Shown: in pieces, positions 7,859 to 14,406 of the stretch | How the letters are laid out: each line of letters starts with the position of its first letter | Position numbering within the stretch: the first letter of the stretch is position 1 | From: Proteiniphilum sp. UBA4084 | GTDB taxonomy: Bacteria > Bacteroidota > Bacteroidia > Bacteroidales > Dysgonomonadaceae | Length of the DNA stretch: 16,508 nt | Assembly: GCA_002383605.1 (NCBI GenBank) | Contig: DFYK01000127.1 | Location: forward strand, 2,668 to 19,175 | Direction of reading: 5' to 3' | Made by a program: the position numbers and the translations under genes | Notes under the pieces: model-generated | What the model was told of the DNA's origin: nothing | The model's database searches: none | The model's input: the letters and a program-made list of their open reading frames with translations, nothing else

Positions 7859-9452
7859 TTGTCTCTTCTTTCAGTGTTCTCACCGTGTCTGCCGCCACTG
7901 TTTCGATGATCGCGGCTATCTCCACATTTATTTCACCCCGCTGCAGCTGATCCAGCACATCGCTGCGGTGACTGATATCCAGGATGGAGAGAAATTCCTT
8001 CTCAAATGCGGGAACTTTCTCCAGGGGCACATTCTTAAGCAGTCCGTGCGTTCCGCAGTAGAGGATGGCAATCTGATGTTCTATGCGCATGGGACCGTGT
8101 ACAGGCTGTACGAGTAGTTCCTCATTTTTGCGTCCCTTATCAATGGCCATGGTTGTAACCGGATCCATGTCACCGCCAAATTTGGCAAATGCAGCCAGCT
8201 CCTGATATTGTGCCTGATCAATCTTTAAGGTACCTGCCACTTTCTTCATTGCTTTTACCTGTGCGTTCCCACCGACCCGGGAAACGGAGATGCCCACATT
8301 GATGGCCGGACGGATGCCCTTATTGTAGAGGTCGGTTTCCAAAAATATCTGACCATCGGTGATGGATATCACGTTGGTGGGGATGTAGGCCGATACGTCG
8401 CCTGCCTGTGTTTCAATGATGGGAAGGGCAGTGAGTGAACCTCCTCCCTTTACTTTGTCTTTCAGGGTTTCGGGAAGATCATTCATGTTGATGGCTACCT
8501 CCTCCTGTGAGATGATGCTGGCGGCTCTTTCCAACAGCCTGGAGTGCAGATAGAAGATGTCGCCGGGATAGGCCTCACGACCGGAGGGGCGTCGCAGGAT
8601 GAGCGATACTTCACGGTAGGCAACAGCTTGCTTGGAGAGGTCATCGTACACCACCAGGGCATGTCGGCCCGTGTCGCGAAAATATTCGCCCGCGGCAGCA
8701 CCGGCAAAAGGAGCGATGTAGCGCATGGCTGCTGAGTCGGAACCGCTGGCGGCGATAACCGTTGTGTAGTCCATTGCCCCGTTTTCGGTGAGTGTCTTGA
8801 CCAGGGATGCTACGGATGAACCCTTTTGTCCGATAGAGACGTAGATACAATAGACGGGGTTTCCCTTTTCAAAATTCTCCCGCTGGTTGAGAATGGTGTC
8901 AATGGCGATGCTGGTCTTTCCGGTCTGCCGGTCGCCAATAATCAGTTCCCGCTGGCCCCGTCCTATGGGTATCATGGCATCCACTGCCTTTAGTCCCGTC
9001 TGCAACGGGGTGTTCACCGGTTGACGGAAGATGACGCCGGGTGCTTTCCGCTCCAGGGGCATCTCCACCAGTTCTCCGGTGAGAGGCCCCTTGCCGTCGA
9101 TGGGTTCGCCAATGGGGGAGACCACACGGCCCAGCATACCTTCGCCCACAAACAGGGAGGCAACACGTCCCGTTCTTTTTACCGGGAAGCCCTCCTTTAC
9201 GCTGCTCGAGCTACCCAGCAGAATGGCACCCACGTTGTCTTGTTCCAGGTTCATCACGATGGCCTGCAGACCATTGTCGAATTCCAGCAGCTCATTCGAT
9301 TCGGCATTCTGCAGCCCGAAGATGCGTACTACGCCATCGCTCACGCTGATCACAACGCCTGTTTCATCGAATTTTACGTTGGTATCCATCCCCTCCAGTT
9401 GCATGCGCAACACTTCGGAGACTTCACTTACCCTGATTAAATTATCTGCCAT
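7851..9452 (-). CDS. atpA: ATP synthase F1 alpha subunit
   Basis: This 533-residue, non-catalytic nucleotide-binding subunit of F1 has a beta-barrel domain (about 25-95), then the nucleotide-binding core with P-loop GDRQTGKT (173-180), then a C-terminal helical domain. The arginine finger that completes the catalytic site on the neighbouring beta subunit is R392, in SVSRVGGNAQ (389-398). TALPIIETQAGDVSAYIPTN (341-360) is a family hallmark. Length is slightly above the E. coli protein (513). The start ATG at 9452 lies 17 bp after the atpH stop; the stop overlaps the atpG start. Confidence 0.98.
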   Translation of the reverse strand: MADNLIRVSEVSEVLRMQLEGMDTNVKFDETGVVISVSDGVVRIFGLQNAESNELLEFDNGLQAIVMNLEQDNVGAILLGSSSSVKEGFPVKRTGRVASLFVGEGMLGRVVSPIGEPIDGKGPLTGELVEMPLERKAPGVIFRQPVNTPLQTGLKAVDAMIPIGRGQRELIIGDRQTGKTSIAIDTILNQRENFEKGNPVYCIYVSIGQKGSSVASLVKTLTENGAMDYTTVIAASGSDSAAMRYIAPFAGAAAGEYFRDTGRHALVVYDDLSKQAVAYREVSLILRRPSGREAYPGDIFYLHSRLLERAASIISQEEVAINMNDLPETLKDKVKGGGSLTALPIIETQAGDVSAYIPTNVISITDGQIFLETDLYNKGIRPAINVGISVSRVGGNAQVKAMKKVAGTLKIDQAQYQELAAFAKFGGDMDPVTTMAIDKGRKNEELLVQPVHGPMRIEHQIAILYCGTHGLLKNVPLEKVPAFEKEFLSILDISHRSDVLDQLQRGEINVEIAAIIETVAADTVRTLKEETNG

Positions 9453-9469
9453 CTTATCTTGATATTTCC

Positions 9470-10018
9470 CTATTTTTCTTGTAAATTTTTGAATCGACTC
9501 CTGATTCGGGTGAGTTCACCCTGAACGCTTGCGTCCCACCGATAGTCCCCCAGATTCAGCACAAACCCTCCGATGATATCGGCATCGACAACCGACTCAA
9601 TTTCCAGCTTAGAACCGGTGATCTTCTCAATTCGTGCAATGATTTGCCGCTCCTTTGTCTCGTCGATGGAGAAGGCGGTAATCAGCGTCCCGTACTGAAT
9701 ATTGAACTTTTCCCGGTAGAGCTCAACAAATCGCAGGGCAATGTACTGAAGGAGTGTCTCTCTCTCATTCTTCAGAATGAGGTCGATCATCCTGTCGAGT
9801 GACGGGGGAACCGTGCCGCCGCAGGCAGTGACAATGATCTCCTTCTTATCGCGGACGGTGAGCCCCGGATTGGCAATTGAACTACGCAGTTTGGGGAAGG
9901 CAGGAAACATCTCCGACAGCAACTTCATATTCGCGTATACCTCCTTCTCCTCTCCGGATGAAATGGCATAACCGAGCAGTGAGCTTGCATATCTCGTGGA
10001 AATAAGTCCTGTGTTCAT
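9470..10018 (-). CDS. atpH: ATP synthase F1 delta subunit
   Basis: This 182-residue protein fits the delta (OSCP) subunit, which ties the top of F1 to the peripheral stalk formed by the b subunits. The N-terminal six-helix domain begins with the characteristic ISTRYASSLLGYAIS (6-20). The C-terminal part contains GSKLEIESVVDADIIGGFVLNLGDY-like sequence (from about residue 154), a common delta signature. Length is typical. It lies 5 bp downstream of atpF and 17 bp upstream of atpA, matching the b-delta-alpha order of F-type operons. Sequence divergence in this subunit is normally high, so position adds weight. Confidence 0.95.
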   Translation of the reverse strand: MNTGLISTRYASSLLGYAISSGEEKEVYANMKLLSEMFPAFPKLRSSIANPGLTVRDKKEIIVTACGGTVPPSLDRMIDLILKNERETLLQYIALRFVELYREKFNIQYGTLITAFSIDETKERQIIARIEKITGSKLEIESVVDADIIGGFVLNLGDYRWDASVQGELTRIRSRFKNLQEK

Positions 10019-10023
10019 ACCGT

Positions 10024-10524
10024 TCAGGATTTAGAAATTTCAATCTCGTCGAGCAGACGGTCTATCATCCCCATCTGATCTTCGTTTGTGATTAGTTTTT
10101 CACGCAGAATCCGTTCAGCCAGGTCTACCGATAGGCGGGAAACCTCATTGCGTATCGATCGGATGGCCTCTTCCTTCTCGGCATGTATCTGATCGCGTGC
10201 GGCGACAATAATCTTTTCTGCTTCCAGACGGGCTTCCTCCCTGGCTTGTTCTATCAGGATATTGTTTTTCCGGGCGGTCTCCTTCAGGATTATTGCCTGT
10301 TCTTTGCGTGTATTTGCCAGTAGAGCCTCACCCGTTTCTTTTACCCGGGCCAGTTCTTCCTGCGCTTTCCGTGCCGACTGGAGCGACTCTTCAATGTAGT
10401 TGTGTCTTGTATCCACCATCTTCAGGATGATTGGAAAACCGTATTTGGCCAGTACAAACAGTACAATGCCAAAAGAGAGCATCATCCAGAAAAGAAGACC
10501 GGGTTCGGGTGACAATAACGACAT
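10024..10524 (-). CDS. atpF: ATP synthase Fo b subunit
   Basis: This 166-residue protein has a single N-terminal membrane helix (about 9-29), followed by a long charged helix rich in A, E, K and R (about 40-160), the usual layout of the dimeric peripheral stalk. The region EEARLEAEKIIVAARDQIHA (195-degree-repeat type coiled coil, about residues 95-114) is typical of b. Length is close to E. coli AtpF (156). It follows atpE by 12 bp and precedes atpH by 5 bp. Only one b-type gene is present, so the stalk is presumably a homodimer. Confidence 0.96.
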   Translation of the reverse strand: MSLLSPEPGLLFWMMLSFGIVLFVLAKYGFPIILKMVDTRHNYIEESLQSARKAQEELARVKETGEALLANTRKEQAIILKETARKNNILIEQAREEARLEAEKIIVAARDQIHAEKEEAIRSIRNEVSRLSVDLAERILREKLITNEDQMGMIDRLLDEIEISKS

Positions 10525-10536
10525 ACAATAAAAGGA

Positions 10537-10788
10537 TTAGAGGATAAAACCACAAACTACTACGGCAAACAGTGCCACACCCTCAATGAGGGCTGCCGAA
10601 ATGATCATGTTCATGCGGATGTCGGGTGCCGATTCGGGCTGACGGGCAATCCCATCCATGGCCGAACCTCCTATCTTGCCAATGCCGTAGCCTGCACCGA
10701 TGGCAGCCAGACCGATACCCAGCGCTGCACCCATTGTCCCTAATCCGCCTGCATTCGCTGCCTGCAATAATACTGTAAGTAATGTCAT
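10537..10788 (-). CDS. atpE: ATP synthase Fo c subunit (rotor ring)
   Basis: This 83-residue hairpin of two membrane helices is the proteolipid that forms the rotor ring. Helix 1 has the glycine-rich repeat GAALGIGLAAIGAGYGIGKI (20-39). The polar loop contains ARQPE (48-52), which contacts gamma and epsilon. Helix 2 carries the ion-binding glutamate in AALIEGVALF (residues 65-74, E69). Aligned with the Na+-binding c subunit of Ilyobacter, the glutamine of helix 1 is replaced by isoleucine, and the Ser, Thr and Tyr after or near the glutamate are Gly, Val and Phe. This argues for H+ rather than Na+ coupling. It lies between atpB and atpF as expected. Confidence 0.97.
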   Translation of the reverse strand: MTLLTVLLQAANAGGLGTMGAALGIGLAAIGAGYGIGKIGGSAMDGIARQPESAPDIRMNMIISAALIEGVALFAVVVCGFIL

Positions 10789-10821
10789 GATGTTGCTTTT
10801 TAGTTATTGAATTATTCTTTG

Positions 10822-11940
10822 TTATTTGTCTTTTATGAAAAGTGGTTTTGTTTCCTGCGCTACCCGTTTGCTGCCATGTGATGACATGCGTGCCTGACCG
10901 ATGAAAACGGCCGAAAGCAGAGTAAATACATAGGCCTGAATGTAGGCGATAAGCAGTTCCACAAAATCGATAAACACGGTGAAGATCACCGAGATCACCG
11001 TCATGGAGGCGTTGATGGCACTTCCGAGGCTCACGGTGATAAAGATGAGTATGGTGAGTCCCAGTACGATGGAGTGACCTGCCATGATATTGGCAAAGAG
11101 ACGGACCATTAGGGCAAAGGGTTTTGTAAGCGTGCCCACGATCTCTATCAGCGGCATTAGCGGAACCGGTACTTTTAGCCAGGTGGGTACATCGGGCCAT
11201 AAGATATCCCTGTAATACGCTTTGCTGCCGCTCAGATTCACCACAAGGAAGGTGGCGACGGCAAGTACCATTGTCACCGCGATGTTTCCCGTCACGTTGG
11301 CGCCACCCGGGAATAACGGAATTAATCCCAGCAGGTTGTTGATGAAAATGAAAAAGAAAACCGTCAGCAGAAAAGGAGCATATTGCTTGTAATCATCTCC
11401 TACAGAAGGTTTAATTATTTCGTCGTGGATTGACATGATAAACATCTCCATGATGCCCGTAAAACCTTTTTTTGATTCCAGCGGGTTACGTTTCAGTGAC
11501 CGTGCCACACCCATAATGATGACAATGAGCAGCAGCGAGGCTAAAAGCAGCGAGGCGGCATTTTTTGTGAGCGAGAGATCCAGCGGCCGTGTTTCATTGC
11601 CGGTCACATCTGCTTCCACTATCTTCCCTTTGTATTTCCCTTTGGTGGAAATGTAAAATCCTTTGTATGCAGTCTCGCCGTGATGAAAACGGGTGGAAGA
11701 GAAGAGATGCCACCCCGAGGTTTTGCTGTGGAGGATGATGGGAAGAGGTACTGTGATGTCTTTCTTTCCAAAGTCCACAATATGCCACTCATAGGAATCA
11801 GCCAAGTGTTCCAGTATAAATTCTTTCACGTTCAGCTCTTTTCCCGGCGATACACTGCTCTTTTCTGCAGAGACAGGGGGAGCGGTAAGCAAAAGTATAA
11901 AAGTGGCCAGGAGGCCCTTAATATGCCAGGTTTTTTTCAT
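10822..11940 (-). CDS. atpB: ATP synthase Fo a subunit with secreted N-terminal extension
   Basis: At 372 residues this a subunit is about 100 longer than E. coli AtpB (271). The excess is N-terminal: a signal-peptide-like segment (residues 1-25, KK then a hydrophobic core, then VSA before E26), followed by a soluble stretch of about 100 residues that should lie in the periplasm. The membrane part begins near 127. The essential arginine is R280 in LMVRLFANIMAGH (277-289), and Q335 in YIQAYVF is also conserved. H289 and E328 occupy the positions of E. coli E219 and H245, a reciprocal exchange. The subunit forms the half-channels through which protons reach the c-ring. Its ATG overlaps the stop of the upstream gene by one base (TAATG). 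Extended AtpB proteins are known in Bacteroidota. Confidence 0.95.
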   Translation of the reverse strand: MKKTWHIKGLLATFILLLTAPPVSAEKSSVSPGKELNVKEFILEHLADSYEWHIVDFGKKDITVPLPIILHSKTSGWHLFSSTRFHHGETAYKGFYISTKGKYKGKIVEADVTGNETRPLDLSLTKNAASLLLASLLLIVIIMGVARSLKRNPLESKKGFTGIMEMFIMSIHDEIIKPSVGDDYKQYAPFLLTVFFFIFINNLLGLIPLFPGGANVTGNIAVTMVLAVATFLVVNLSGSKAYYRDILWPDVPTWLKVPVPLMPLIEIVGTLTKPFALMVRLFANIMAGHSIVLGLTILIFITVSLGSAINASMTVISVIFTVFIDFVELLIAYIQAYVFTLLSAVFIGQARMSSHGSKRVAQETKPLFIKDK

Positions 11941-12368
11941 TAGTCTATACGCTCCCGGGGTGGTTTTTTCTGGTCCCCCTTATATTTAATATACATCTCC
12001 ATTCTCATGTAAATATAGGTTTCCCAGATGAGGTTGATGAGATAAAAAATGACAAAAATGATGGCAAAATTCCGTATGTGGATTTTGTCCACGATCCAGT
12101 ATATGAACAGGATTACGGCTGAAACAAAAATCTTGATCATGCGCATGAGCATGTAGGTGTTCACGATCTTCTCAGGTTTTTCGGGTGAGTTGTGATTGAA
12201 AATATAGATAAAGATAAGCCCGAGCAGGTAAAAGAAGATGGGAATAACCGGATAAGTCTCTACCAGTATATCGGGGAACAACCATTTAAGCAGAAACCAC
12301 AAACCGAACCCCGTCACGAGCATCATACTTGTGTGAAAGATCAGGAAATATTTGGTCAATTTTGTCAT
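11940..12368 (-). CDS. Unassigned four-helix membrane protein in ATP synthase operon (AtpI-like position)
   Basis: This 142-residue protein has no motif I can assign. Four hydrophobic helices are visible (about 8-30, 39-58, 76-93 and 99-120). The loop after helix 2 is charged (HNSPEKPEKI), and the C-terminal tail is basic and hydrophilic (KYKGDQKKPPRER), probably cytoplasmic. It sits between atpC and atpB, and its stop overlaps the atpB start (TAATG), so it is likely made together with the a subunit. Many bacteria encode AtpI, a small helical membrane protein aiding c-ring assembly, directly upstream of atpB. Size and position suggest a diverged functional counterpart, but this is inference. 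It may instead be an accessory subunit specific to the phylum. It is 39 bp downstream of atpC. Confidence 0.85.
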   Translation of the reverse strand: MTKLTKYFLIFHTSMMLVTGFGLWFLLKWLFPDILVETYPVIPIFFYLLGLIFIYIFNHNSPEKPEKIVNTYMLMRMIKIFVSAVILFIYWIVDKIHIRNFAIIFVIFYLINLIWETYIYMRMEMYIKYKGDQKKPPRERID

Positions 12369-12407
12369 GTCTTCAGCTTATTTTAATGTATCCGTCTTTT
12401 TCCGGTT

Positions 12408-12656
12408 TCAACGGTTCCTTATTTTGTCGATGAGCACGATCACCTTGTTGTGATTCGCCTCCACAAAGCCATCCGTAATCTCCATCTCACTTTCCTTTTC
12501 ACCGACCGAAAATGTAAGCATCCCTTTTCTGAGCGAAGCGATGATGGGAGCATGATTGTTCAGTATCTGAAACGAACCCATTTCGCCCGGCAGGGTGACT
12601 GAATCCACTTCACCACTGAAGAATGTCTGTTCCGGAGTAACAATTTCAAGTCTCAT
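12408..12656 (-). CDS. atpC: ATP synthase F1 epsilon subunit, short form
   Basis: This 82-residue protein matches the N-terminal beta-sandwich domain of epsilon: it begins MRLEIVTPEQ and contains LPGEMGSFQILNNHAPI (22-38), the family signature. The protein ends right after this domain, with KIRNR. The two-helix C-terminal domain of longer epsilon subunits (E. coli, 139 residues), which can inhibit ATP hydrolysis, is absent. Short epsilons of this kind are known in Bacteroidota and Chlorobi, so this is not a truncation artefact. It couples gamma to the c-ring. The start overlaps the atpD stop by 4 bp (ATGA), favouring coupled translation. Confidence 0.95.
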   Translation of the reverse strand: MRLEIVTPEQTFFSGEVDSVTLPGEMGSFQILNNHAPIIASLRKGMLTFSVGEKESEMEITDGFVEANHNKVIVLIDKIRNR

Positions 12657-14173
12657 TTCGTACTTTCGGTTTGTTTTAACAGATTATCGCCCTTTTCAAT
12701 GGCCTGTTCAATGGTGCCTACATTCATGAATGCCGCTTCAGGGTAGCGATCGAGTTCCCCATCGAGGATCATTCGGAACCCATTAACGGTATCTTCAATG
12801 GAAACCATGACGCCCGGCTGACCGGTGTATTGCGCTGCCATAAAGAAAGGTTGAGACAGGAAGCGTTGTACCTTGCGCGCACGGTTTACCGTAAGCCGGT
12901 CTTCGTCGGAAAGCTCCTCCATGCCGAGGATGGAAATGATATCCTGCAGCTCCTTGTAGCGCTGTAGTATTTGCTTCACACGCATGGCGGTATTGTAATG
13001 GGCCTCCCCAACGATATGAGGTTCCAGAATGCGCGAGGAGGACTCCAGCGGATCCACTGCCGGATAGATTCCCAGTGAGGCAATCTTGCGGCTGAGTACG
13101 GTGGAGGCGTCGAGGTAGCTAAAAGTGGTTGCCGGTGCCGGGTCGGTAAGGTCATCGGCCGGCACGTAAACTGCTTGTACCGACGTGATGGAACCATATT
13201 TTGTGGAGGCAATCCTCTCTTGCAAGGTACCCATCTCCGATGCCAGTGTAGGCTGGTAACCCACAGCCGAGGGCATGCGGCCGAGCAGGGCCGATACTTC
13301 CGATCCTGCCTGCACGAAGCGGAAGATGTTGTCTATAAAGAACAGGATGTCGCTTCCTGCTCCTCCTTCATCGCGAAAAGATTCGGCTACCGCCAGCCCG
13401 GTAAGGGCGACCGATGCACGGGCTCCAGGCGGCTCATTCATCTGTCCGAAGACCAGTGTTGCCTGTGATTTTTTAATCTCTTCATAATCCACCTTACTCA
13501 GATCCCACAGGCCGGCATCCATGTTTTTTTTAAAATTATCTCCATACCTGATGACACCTGAGTCGATCATCTCCCGGAGCAGGTCGTTTCCTTCGCGGGT
13601 ACGTTCACCCACACCGGCGAAGATGGAATAACCATTGTGACCTTTGGCAACATTGTTGATCAGCTCCATGATGATGACTGTCTTTCCTACGCCGGCACCG
13701 CCGAAGAGTCCGATCTTTCCTCCCTTCAGATATGGTTGAAGCAGGTCGATCACCTTGATGCCGGTGAACAGTATTTCTTCGGAAGTGATGAGGTCTTCAA
13801 AGAGGGGCGCTTTCCGGTGGATGGGATACTGTTGATCGCGGCTGAGTTTTGAAAGTCCGTCTATGGGACGGCCCACCACATTAAGCAGTCTGCCTTTGAT
13901 CTGTTCACCCACGGGCACACTGATGGGGCGACCCAGCGCTTTCACGGAAAGACCGCGACTCAGTCCGTCGGTACTCTCCATGGCAACGGTGCGTACGATA
14001 TTTTCCCCAATGTGTTGTTGTACCTCGAGGAAAACCTCCTGTCCGTCATATCGTTTTACATAGAGGGCGTCGTGAATGGCAGGTAATTTTATCTCCTGTG
14101 GATCAGAAAACTCAAAAAGCACGTCCACAACGGGTCCAATGATTTGGGATATACGTCCCATCAGTTTAGACAT
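12653..14173 (-). CDS. atpD: ATP synthase F1 beta subunit (catalytic)
   Basis: This 506-residue catalytic subunit carries P-loop GGAGVGKT (158-165), the GERTREG loop with the catalytic glutamate E190 (189-195), GQMNEPPG (243-250) and a DELSEED-type lever EELSDED (419-425). It makes ATP from ADP and phosphate on the cytoplasmic side of the membrane. Compared with E. coli (about 460 residues), it has an insertion of about 27 residues between GERTREGND and GQMNEPPG (45 intervening residues versus 18), rich in charged and aromatic residues. It is the first gene of the operon, unlike in Proteobacteria, where atpD and atpC come last. The start ATG follows an AT-rich stretch with no Shine-Dalgarno sequence. 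Confidence 0.98.
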   Translation of the reverse strand: MSKLMGRISQIIGPVVDVLFEFSDPQEIKLPAIHDALYVKRYDGQEVFLEVQQHIGENIVRTVAMESTDGLSRGLSVKALGRPISVPVGEQIKGRLLNVVGRPIDGLSKLSRDQQYPIHRKAPLFEDLITSEEILFTGIKVIDLLQPYLKGGKIGLFGGAGVGKTVIIMELINNVAKGHNGYSIFAGVGERTREGNDLLREMIDSGVIRYGDNFKKNMDAGLWDLSKVDYEEIKKSQATLVFGQMNEPPGARASVALTGLAVAESFRDEGGAGSDILFFIDNIFRFVQAGSEVSALLGRMPSAVGYQPTLASEMGTLQERIASTKYGSITSVQAVYVPADDLTDPAPATTFSYLDASTVLSRKIASLGIYPAVDPLESSSRILEPHIVGEAHYNTAMRVKQILQRYKELQDIISILGMEELSDEDRLTVNRARKVQRFLSQPFFMAAQYTGQPGVMVSIEDTVNGFRMILDGELDRYPEAAFMNVGTIEQAIEKGDNLLKQTESTK

Positions 14174-14191
14174 AAAAATAAGTTTTTGATT

Positions 14192-14212
14192 GGCCGGTCG
14201 TCGGGACTGGCC
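14192..14212 (-). promoter_or_regulatory. Stem-loop at predicted 5' end of the atp operon mRNA
   Basis: Read on the minus strand, GGCC-A-GTC, loop CCGAC, GAC-C-GGCC folds into a hairpin with seven pairs and one A-C mismatch. The predicted transcription start (about 14213) is immediately before it, so the mRNA would begin with this hairpin, followed by 18 unpaired A/T-rich bases and the atpD ATG. A 5' hairpin could protect the long operon mRNA or influence initiation. That role is inference. Confidence 0.45.
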
Positions 14213-14219
14213 TTATGGA

Positions 14220-14250
14220 CAAAGGTACAAAAAAAGAAATCCTAAATTAA
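14220..14250 (-). promoter_or_regulatory. Probable promoter of the ATP synthase operon
   Basis: On the minus strand a perfect Bacteroidota -7 box TACCTTTG lies at 14220-14227. The -33 region is weak: TTAA at 14247-14250 is 19 bp away, and no exact TTTG is present. Transcription would begin near 14213, about 40 nt before the atpD start. The promoter lies between the tRNA gene and atpD, so read-through from the tRNA could also contribute. Confidence 0.55.
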
Positions 14251-14284
14251 GATTTAATATAAATTAGCAGGATTAGAAGGGAAG

Positions 14285-14357
14285 AGCCACAAGCGAGACT
14301 TGAACTCGCGACCCACGCGTTACGAATGCGTTACTCTACCAACTGAGCTATTGTGGC
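14285..14357 (-). tRNA. tRNA-Thr (anticodon CGU)
   Basis: The minus strand folds into a complete 73-base cloverleaf. The acceptor GCCACAA pairs perfectly with TTGTGGC. The D-stem is GCTC/GAGT (one G-U pair) with loop AGTTGGTA. The anticodon stem is ACGCA/CGCGT, around loop TTCGTAA with anticodon CGT at 14322-14324. The variable loop is GGGTC, and the T-arm GCGAG-TTCAAGT-CTCGC is perfect. The discriminator base is T. It decodes ACG threonine codons. The 3' CCA is not encoded and must be added enzymatically. The anticodon stem has an A31-C39 mismatch next to the loop, which is unusual. Confidence 0.95.
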
Positions 14358-14374
14358 ATGTGTGTATGCGGATG

Positions 14375-14403
14375 CAAAAGTAGTAAATATTTGGCACAAC
14401 AAA
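14375..14403 (-). promoter_or_regulatory. Probable promoter of tRNA-Thr
   Basis: On the minus strand, TACTTTTG at 14375-14382 matches the Bacteroidota -7 box TAnnTTTG. TTTG at 14400-14403 can serve as the -33 box with a 17 bp spacer, slightly short of the usual distance. Transcription would start near 14368, about 10 bases before the mature tRNA 5' end. The site sits between the secDF terminator and the tRNA, so the tRNA appears to have its own start signal. Confidence 0.6.
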
Positions 14404-14406
14404 AAG

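Noticed and set aside
10583..11200. A 205-codon minus-strand frame overlapping atpE and atpB
   Set aside because: It is on the same strand but out of frame with two certain ATP synthase subunits, and its His/Arg/Cys-rich composition is that of a frame shadow.
14228..14284. A possible terminator after the tRNA (AATCCT/AGGATT repeat followed by a T-run on the minus strand)
   Set aside because: The stem is only 6-7 A/T-rich pairs with a loop of nearly 30 bases, and it overlaps the atp promoter region. It is too weak to call.
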